Below are positions 59,569-64,000 of a DNA stretch of 64,000 nt, piece after piece. Source of the stretch: Deltaproteobacteria bacterium. Its GTDB lineage: Bacteria; Desulfobacterota; Desulfobacteria; Desulfobacterales; Desulfosarcinaceae. The translations under genes were made by a program, and so were the position numbers. Below the pieces are notes generated by a model. It did not search any database. It saw only the letters and a program-made list of their open reading frames with translations, and had not been told where the DNA came from. Each line of letters starts with the position of its first letter. Within the stretch, counting starts at the first letter, position 1. The stretch is from NCBI GenBank assembly GCA_021824175.1, contig JAKALP010000026.1:1-64000 (forward strand), read 5' to 3'.

Positions 59569-60609
59569 ATGAAATACAATCAATTCGGCAATACCGGCAT
59601 TTACGTCTCCCAGCTTTGCCTGGGCGCCATGACCTTCGGCGGCAGGGGTTTCTGGGAAGTAATCGGCCGCCAGGGAGCGGCTGAGGCCGCCCGCCTGGTG
59701 GATCGCTGCCTGGATGCGGGCGTCAACTTTTTCGATACCGCCAATGTTTATTCCTTCGGCGAATCGGAGGAAATGCTCGGCACGGCTCTCAAGGACAAGC
59801 GGCAACAAGTGGTCCTGGCCACCAAGGTCAGAGGCCGCATGGGCGACCAGCCCAATGACGTCGGTCTTTCGCGCAAGCATATCTTCGACCAGGTGCACGG
59901 CAGCTTGCAACGCCTTCAAACCGACTACATCGACCTGTACCAGATCCATGGCTGGGACGCGGTCACGCCTCTGGAAGAGACCCTGCGCGCCCTGGACGAC
60001 CTGGTCCGCCAGGGCAAGGTCCGCTATGTCGGCGCCAGCAACCTGGCAGCCTGGCAATTGATGAAAGCCCTGGGACTTTCCGACCGTCTGGGCCTGGCGC
60101 GTTTCGTGTCGCTGCAGGCCTACTACACCGTTGCCGGGCGTGACCTGGAACGCGAGCTGGTGCCGCTGCTCGAAGATCAGCGCCTGGGCCTGATGGTGTG
60201 GAGTCCCTTGGCCGGCGGGCTGTTGAGCGGCAAGTTCCAGCGGGAAGGCAAAGGCCCCCAGGGCAGCCGGCGCGCCGCCTTCGATTTTCCGCCGGTGGAT
60301 AAGGCGCGGGCCTTTGAGATCATCGATGCCATGCGGCCCATGGCCAAGGAGCGCAACGTGTCGGTGGCCAATATCGCCATAGCCTGGCTGCTCCATCAAA
60401 GGGTGGTCTCCAGCGTGATCATCGGCGCTAAAACCCTGGAGCAGCTTGAAGACAATCTTAGGTCCGTGGATGTCGAGTTGAGCGCCACGGAGCTGCGGCG
60501 CCTCGACGAGCTCAGCGCCCTGACGCCGGAGTACCCCCAATGGATGGTCGCGCGCCAGAACGAGGGGCGCAAACCCGGCGAACCCTCCGGTTTCGGCAAA
60601 GAGAAATAA
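59569..60609 (+). CDS. Aldo/keto reductase
   Basis: The 346-residue TIM-barrel NADPH oxidoreductase has the AKR catalytic set: Asp in FFDTANVYSFGESE (with Tyr), Lys in VVLATKVRG and His in YQIHGWDAVTPLEE. The C-terminal IIGAKTLEQLEDNLRSVDVEL binds NADP. It is closest to the YajO/Tas-like subgroup. AAAGGAGAGAACCC precedes the ATG. Confidence 0.92.
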   Translation: MKYNQFGNTGIYVSQLCLGAMTFGGRGFWEVIGRQGAAEAARLVDRCLDAGVNFFDTANVYSFGESEEMLGTALKDKRQQVVLATKVRGRMGDQPNDVGLSRKHIFDQVHGSLQRLQTDYIDLYQIHGWDAVTPLEETLRALDDLVRQGKVRYVGASNLAAWQLMKALGLSDRLGLARFVSLQAYYTVAGRDLERELVPLLEDQRLGLMVWSPLAGGLLSGKFQREGKGPQGSRRAAFDFPPVDKARAFEIIDAMRPMAKERNVSVANIAIAWLLHQRVVSSVIIGAKTLEQLEDNLRSVDVELSATELRRLDELSALTPEYPQWMVARQNEGRKPGEPSGFGKEK

Positions 60610-60612
60610 TCA

Positions 60613-60664
60613 CACGCCATCTCAAAAAAGACTTTTGGCCAAAGAACTTTTTTAAGATGGCGTG
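60613..60664. repeat. REP-like palindromic element with 18-bp arms
   Basis: Arms CACGCCATCTCAAAAAAG (60613-60630) and CTTTTTTAAGATGGCGTG (60647-60664) pair with one wobble/mismatch around a TTGGCCAAA centre. It lies between the aldo/keto reductase and the broken dienelactone-hydrolase gene. Confidence 0.75.
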
Positions 60665-60682
60665 CCAGCAAGGAGGCCCGAC

Positions 60683-60859
60683 ATGTCTTATCAAACAGCT
60701 AATGAACGCCCTGTGATTCCCATCGATGGCAGTAATGTCATGGGCGCCTGTTTGTCGCGCCCGCGGTCGCCCGGATCATTTCCGGCCGTGATTGTCGGCA
60801 TGGAACTCTTCGGGGTGACACCGTATATCCGCCAGGTGACTGATCTTCTCCGATCTTAA
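60683..60859 (+). pseudogene. Dienelactone hydrolase, N-terminal fragment
   Basis: ATG 60683 follows AAGGAGGCCCG. The 58 residues (PVIPIDGSNVMGACLSRPR, FPAVIVGMELFGVTPYIRQVTD) match the first quarter of a DLH-family protein and then stop. The expected catalytic Cys/Asp/His parts are missing. The rest appears to have been deleted. Confidence 0.75.
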
Positions 60860-60984
60860 AGCAGAGTTGCGCCAACAGCCGCTCCGGGCCGCGCGATCTC
60901 GTTGATCCGTCAGGTTTACCGGAAATGCTTGAACCTCTGAGCGTGTAATAGAAAATTTCAAGAAATCTTAAGGAGGTTATAGCA

Positions 60985-61365
60985 ATGACAACGCCCGCCA
61001 CTGCCCAGGAAATACTTTCTCTTTCGCGCAATTTCATGGAATGCCGGGTGCTGCTGACCGGCGCTGAACTGGATCTCTTCACCCACCTGGCTGAACCGGC
61101 CACGAGCCGGGATCTGGCGGATAAGCAGGGCTGGCATGAACGCCCCCTGACAGCGGTCCTGGATGCACTGGCCGCCATGGGCCTGCTGATCAAAAAGGAC
61201 GGGCATTACCAGACCGATCCCGCCCGGCCTGCTGCCCATGCTCAAGCACTCGGCCATCATCTGGATCAACTGGACGAACTTGACCCGCATCGTGGCCGAA
61301 ACCGGTGGTGCCCAAAAGACCCCGGGCCGGTTTGAAAACCGTGAAGATATTTCCACCGCATATTC
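60985..61365 (+). pseudogene. O-methyltransferase N-terminal domain, frameshifted and truncated
   Basis: The first 80 codons (AQEILSLSRNFMECRVLLTGAELDLF, DLADKQGWHERPLTAVLDAL) are the winged-helix dimerisation domain of an O-methyltransferase. At about 61218-61226 one extra base changes the frame; the family continues in another frame as PGLLPMLKHSAIIWINW...GRFENREDIST and then breaks off. No SAM-binding domain remains. AAGGAGGTTATAGCA precedes the ATG. Confidence 0.75.
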
Positions 61366-61408
61366 AGTCGCCTTTTCGTTCTGCTTCGCGCCTCAGTGGG
61401 GAAGAATT

Positions 61409-61464
61409 ACAAGCTATCTCATGTTGATCTTCCGGGCCAAAATCATTTTTTTGAGATGGCTTGT
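61409..61464. repeat. REP-like palindromic element
   Basis: ACAAGCTATCTCATG and TTTTTGAGATGGCTTGT flank a GGGCCAAAA centre. It begins shortly after the end of the methyltransferase remnant, which may mark a deletion endpoint. Confidence 0.75.
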
Positions 61465-61567
61465 ACCAGGACTCGATAATACCGGGAATTGTTTTTCAAG
61501 ATAACAGAAATGAAATGGTCTACCCGCCATAAAAGACAACCCCTCACCCTTTAGGAAAGGAGCCTCA

Positions 61568-62035
61568 ATGCAAGAAGACCCAAAGGAAAAAAACCATCAA
61601 CCACCGAGCGTCAAAGCCCTCTATACGGCACAGGCCGTGGCCACGGGCGGCCGAAACGGCCATACCCAATCGGATGACGGCCTCATCAGCGTGGATCTGT
61701 CCGTTCCCAAGGCCATGGGCGGCCCTGGTAAGCAAGGAACGACTACGCCGGAGCATCTGTTTGCGGCCGGCTACGCCGCCTGTTTCGGCAGCGCCTGTGA
61801 ATTCATGTCGCGCCAACTCAAACTGAGACCGAAATCCATCGAAGTCAAAGCGGCGGTGGGCATCGGCCCCGATGATGCCGGTGGCTTTGGCCTGGTGGTG
61901 GATCTGCGGGCGAATGTCGCTGGTCTTTCCCAGGCCGACGCCGAGAAGGTGGTTGCAGCCGGTCACCAGGCTTGCCCCTATTCCAACGCCATTAAAGGCA
62001 ACGTGGTGGTGACGATCACGGTCGTTGCCTCCTGA
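61568..62035 (+). CDS. Ohr/OsmC-family organic hydroperoxide reductase
   Basis: The 155-residue protein has the Ohr layout: LYTAQAVATGGRNGHTQSDDG, TTPEHLFAAGYAACFGSA with Cys72, and AAGHQACPYSNA with Cys136, the two redox Cys residues. It reduces organic hydroperoxides with lipoyl or thiol donors. AAAGGAGCCTCA precedes the ATG. Confidence 0.93.
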   Translation: MQEDPKEKNHQPPSVKALYTAQAVATGGRNGHTQSDDGLISVDLSVPKAMGGPGKQGTTTPEHLFAAGYAACFGSACEFMSRQLKLRPKSIEVKAAVGIGPDDAGGFGLVVDLRANVAGLSQADAEKVVAAGHQACPYSNAIKGNVVVTITVVAS

Positions 62036-62491
62036 TTCGAGGCCCGCGGCACCAATACCCGCGGTAATTAGCAGGCGGTTGAAATACTTCGCCTTGATGT
62101 TGAGTCAATATCTTTTTCGAGATAGCTTGCAGTCTCGATTCCGGTCGGAATTGAAGGGCGTCGAGGTGTAATTGGATCGCAATGCAGATAAAAAGGCGGC
62201 CGCCGATACTTTTGATCCCTTTGCGGACCGGCGCAAGGGATCTATTTGTGAGCAGCATAGAGATGATGGGTCCATCGGCTTTTGAGTCCGCGTGTTGACA
62301 AGCATGGGGCGGACGCCCATCTTTAGAGCGATTCTTGATCGGCACCACTTCAAGATCACAAATTTCAACCATTGATACTCTGGCAGCTGCCGGTCCTAAC
62401 GCCTTCAAACCACGGCTTTTATCCTCTCCCCGGCCTCAACGTTTCCCGTTGACCGACAGCGCAGCATTCCGAAGATAAGGAGGACCGAGTC
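62036..62491. other. Intergenic stretch with a REP-like half element
   Basis: No supported gene in 456 bases. TTTTTCGAGATAGCTTGCAG at 62113-62132 resembles the right arm of the REP-like family; the left arm is not clear. The minus-strand frames here show no recognisable protein. Confidence 0.45.
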
Positions 62492-64000
62492 ATGTTTATC
62501 CCATCCGTTGAAAGAGAGGAATCATCCTCTGTCGCTGCCCTTCCCGTCCGGGAGACAATCGATCGCGCCATCGCCCGGTTAAACGAAAACAAACAAACAT
62601 GGGCGACCCTGCCCATCCCCAAAAAGATTTCCTACCTCAGACAAATGCAAACCGACACGAGCCGGGTGGCCGGGCGCTGGGCCGCCGCCGCGGTTCAGGC
62701 CAAATCCATACCGGCCGGTTCACCTCTGGAGGGCGAAGAGTGGACTTCCGGTCCATGGGCGGTGCTTTTCGCCCTTGACCGTTACATCGCCACCCTGGAT
62801 TCCATTGAAAAGACAGGCTATCCCCGTCTGGGCGCCAGGCAGGTGCGCACCCGTCCCGACGGCCAGGTGATCGTCGATGTTTTTCCTCAATCGATGTACG
62901 ACCGGCTGCTGTTCAGTGGTGTCACGGGAGAGGTCTGGATGCAGCCGGATATCGACATCGGGGACCTGCGCGACACCATGGCCACCTGGTACCGGACACC
63001 CGCACCCGAAGGCAAAACGACTCTGGTGCTGGGAGCGGGCAATATTGCCAGCATCCCACCGCTGGACGTGCTCTATAAACTGTTGGCCGAAGGAACGGTG
63101 TGCCTGCTCAAGATGAATCCGGTCAATGACTACCTCGGGCCTTTTATGGAAGAAATATTCAGCGGGCTGATCAGGGACGGGTTCGTCCAGGTGGTGTCCG
63201 GCGGTGCCGAAATCGGCAGCTATCTGTGCAACCACCCTGGGATCGACGCCATCCACATCACGGGCAGCGCCGCCACCCACGATGCCATCGTCTTCGGCCC
63301 GGGAGGAGAGGGCGCGGCGCGCAAGCGGGCCAACCAGCCGCTCAACCCACGGCCCATCAGCAGCGAATTGGGCAATGTCAGCCCCACCATTGTGGTGCCC
63401 GGCCCCTGGACCAAAGCCGATCTGCGTTTCCAGGCCGAGCACATCCTGACCCAGAAGATGCACAACGGCGGGTTTAACTGCATTGCCGCCCAGGTGCTGG
63501 TGTTGCCCGACCAATGGCATTTGACCGACGAACTGCTGGAGGCCATGCGCGCGGTTGCCGCCAAAACCCTGCCGCGCAAAGCCTATTATCCGGGCGCCGG
63601 GCAGCGGCAGGCAGCGGCCCTGGCCGCCCATCCCGATGCCGAGCGCCTGGACCCCGATTCAAGTGATGGATCTACGCGGCTTTTCATCCACAAGGTTCCC
63701 TTCGATCGAGTGAACGACATGTGCTTCAAAGAGGAGGCCTTCGGCAGCGTGCTGAGTGAAACACGGCTGCCTGGCGACGATGCAGCCGTCTTTTTGCGCA
63801 ATGCGGTGAATTTCTGCAATGACACCCTGTTGGGCACGCTGGGGGCCAACATCCTCATCCATCCCCGGACCATGCGGCAGCTCGGCCCGCAATTCGATCA
63901 GGCCGTGGCCGACTTGCGCTACGGCTGCATTGCCGTCAACGCCTGGACGGGCGTGGGTTTTCTATTGACCCCACTGACCTGGGGGGCATTCCCCGGCCAC
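62492..64000 (+). CDS. Aldehyde dehydrogenase family protein (3' end beyond window)
   Basis: ATG 62492 follows AAGGAGGACCGAGTC, and the frame is open for 503 codons to the window end. ALDH marks: TTLVLGAGNIASIPPLDVLY, the general base Glu292 in PISSELGNVSPT, and the catalytic Cys330 in NGGFNCIAAQ. The N-terminal ~120 residues (helical, AIARLNENKQTWATLPIPKK) extend beyond the usual core, so this is one of the larger ALDH variants. Substrate unknown. Confidence 0.88.
   Translation, partial: MFIPSVEREESSSVAALPVRETIDRAIARLNENKQTWATLPIPKKISYLRQMQTDTSRVAGRWAAAAVQAKSIPAGSPLEGEEWTSGPWAVLFALDRYIATLDSIEKTGYPRLGARQVRTRPDGQVIVDVFPQSMYDRLLFSGVTGEVWMQPDIDIGDLRDTMATWYRTPAPEGKTTLVLGAGNIASIPPLDVLYKLLAEGTVCLLKMNPVNDYLGPFMEEIFSGLIRDGFVQVVSGGAEIGSYLCNHPGIDAIHITGSAATHDAIVFGPGGEGAARKRANQPLNPRPISSELGNVSPTIVVPGPWTKADLRFQAEHILTQKMHNGGFNCIAAQVLVLPDQWHLTDELLEAMRAVAAKTLPRKAYYPGAGQRQAAALAAHPDAERLDPDSSDGSTRLFIHKVPFDRVNDMCFKEEAFGSVLSETRLPGDDAAVFLRNAVNFCNDTLLGTLGANILIHPRTMRQLGPQFDQAVADLRYGCIAVNAWTGVGFLLTPLTWGAFPGH

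Noticed and set aside
59545-60540. 331-codon minus-strand frame over the aldo/keto reductase
   Set aside because: Shadow; the plus-strand gene has the full catalytic set.
62016-62408. 130-codon minus-strand frame between ohr and the aldehyde dehydrogenase
   Set aside because: No ribosome site, no recognisable protein, crosses a REP-like arm.

Overview
The window is GC-rich bacterial chromosome, most like a sulfate-reducing Desulfobacterota (Desulfosarcina/Desulfobacteraceae type). The pointers are a UGA-encoded selenocysteine gene, thiolase and CoA-transferase genes, two amino-acid ABC operons, a bacteriohemerythrin, and intergenic DNA full of palindromes built from 7-9 bp tandem units. The taxon is inferred; no rRNA or tRNA gene was seen.

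Positions 1 to about 22.0 kb are most of a Mu-like transposable prophage, almost all on the minus strand. Read from its left end (right side here) it carries a CI-type repressor (plus strand), a Ner-like Cro-type regulator, small early genes, the DDE transposase (MuA-like), the AAA+ target-selection ATPase (MuB-like), Gam, an HNH nuclease, GemA, a Mor-family late activator, a lysis module (amidase plus membrane proteins), a frameshifted TraR/DksA zinc-finger gene, terminase small and large subunits, portal, gpF-like minor head protein and a protease-major capsid fusion with a second internal start. The tail genes would lie before position 1. The left terminus is not fixed but should fall between 21.4 and 22.3 kb.

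From 22.3 to 37.7 kb are host genes: a quinone oxidoreductase-like MDR protein, an intact TraR/DksA zinc finger, a methyltransferase, a TSUP permease, a complete aapJQMP amino-acid ABC operon, then a minus-strand cluster (FAD-linked oxidase, DJ-1/PfpI protein, Pif1-like helicase, thiolase with Ser where the nucleophilic Cys is expected, and a DsbA/FrnE-like selenoprotein whose UGA codon is followed by a good bacterial SECIS hairpin).

From 38.1 to 64.0 kb: a RibD/DHFR-like reductase, a complete livKHMGF branched-chain amino-acid operon, a chagasin-like inhibitor, an MsbA-type exporter, a BFD-like [2Fe-2S] protein, an OmpA-family protein, a propionate-CoA-transferase-like enzyme, a zinc alcohol dehydrogenase with a cupin, a signalling cluster (receiver, PAS-LuxR, bacteriohemerythrin, EAL-HDOD, histidine kinase), an SMP-30 lactonase, an aldo/keto reductase, two broken genes, an Ohr/OsmC peroxidase, and the start of an aldehyde dehydrogenase cut by the window end.

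The observations most worth following are the selenoprotein hidden by a UGA stop, the G8 frameshift in the prophage traR gene, the internal start in the protease-capsid fusion, and two families of palindromic intergenic elements. In both ABC operons one of these elements sits exactly between the binding-protein gene and the permease genes.
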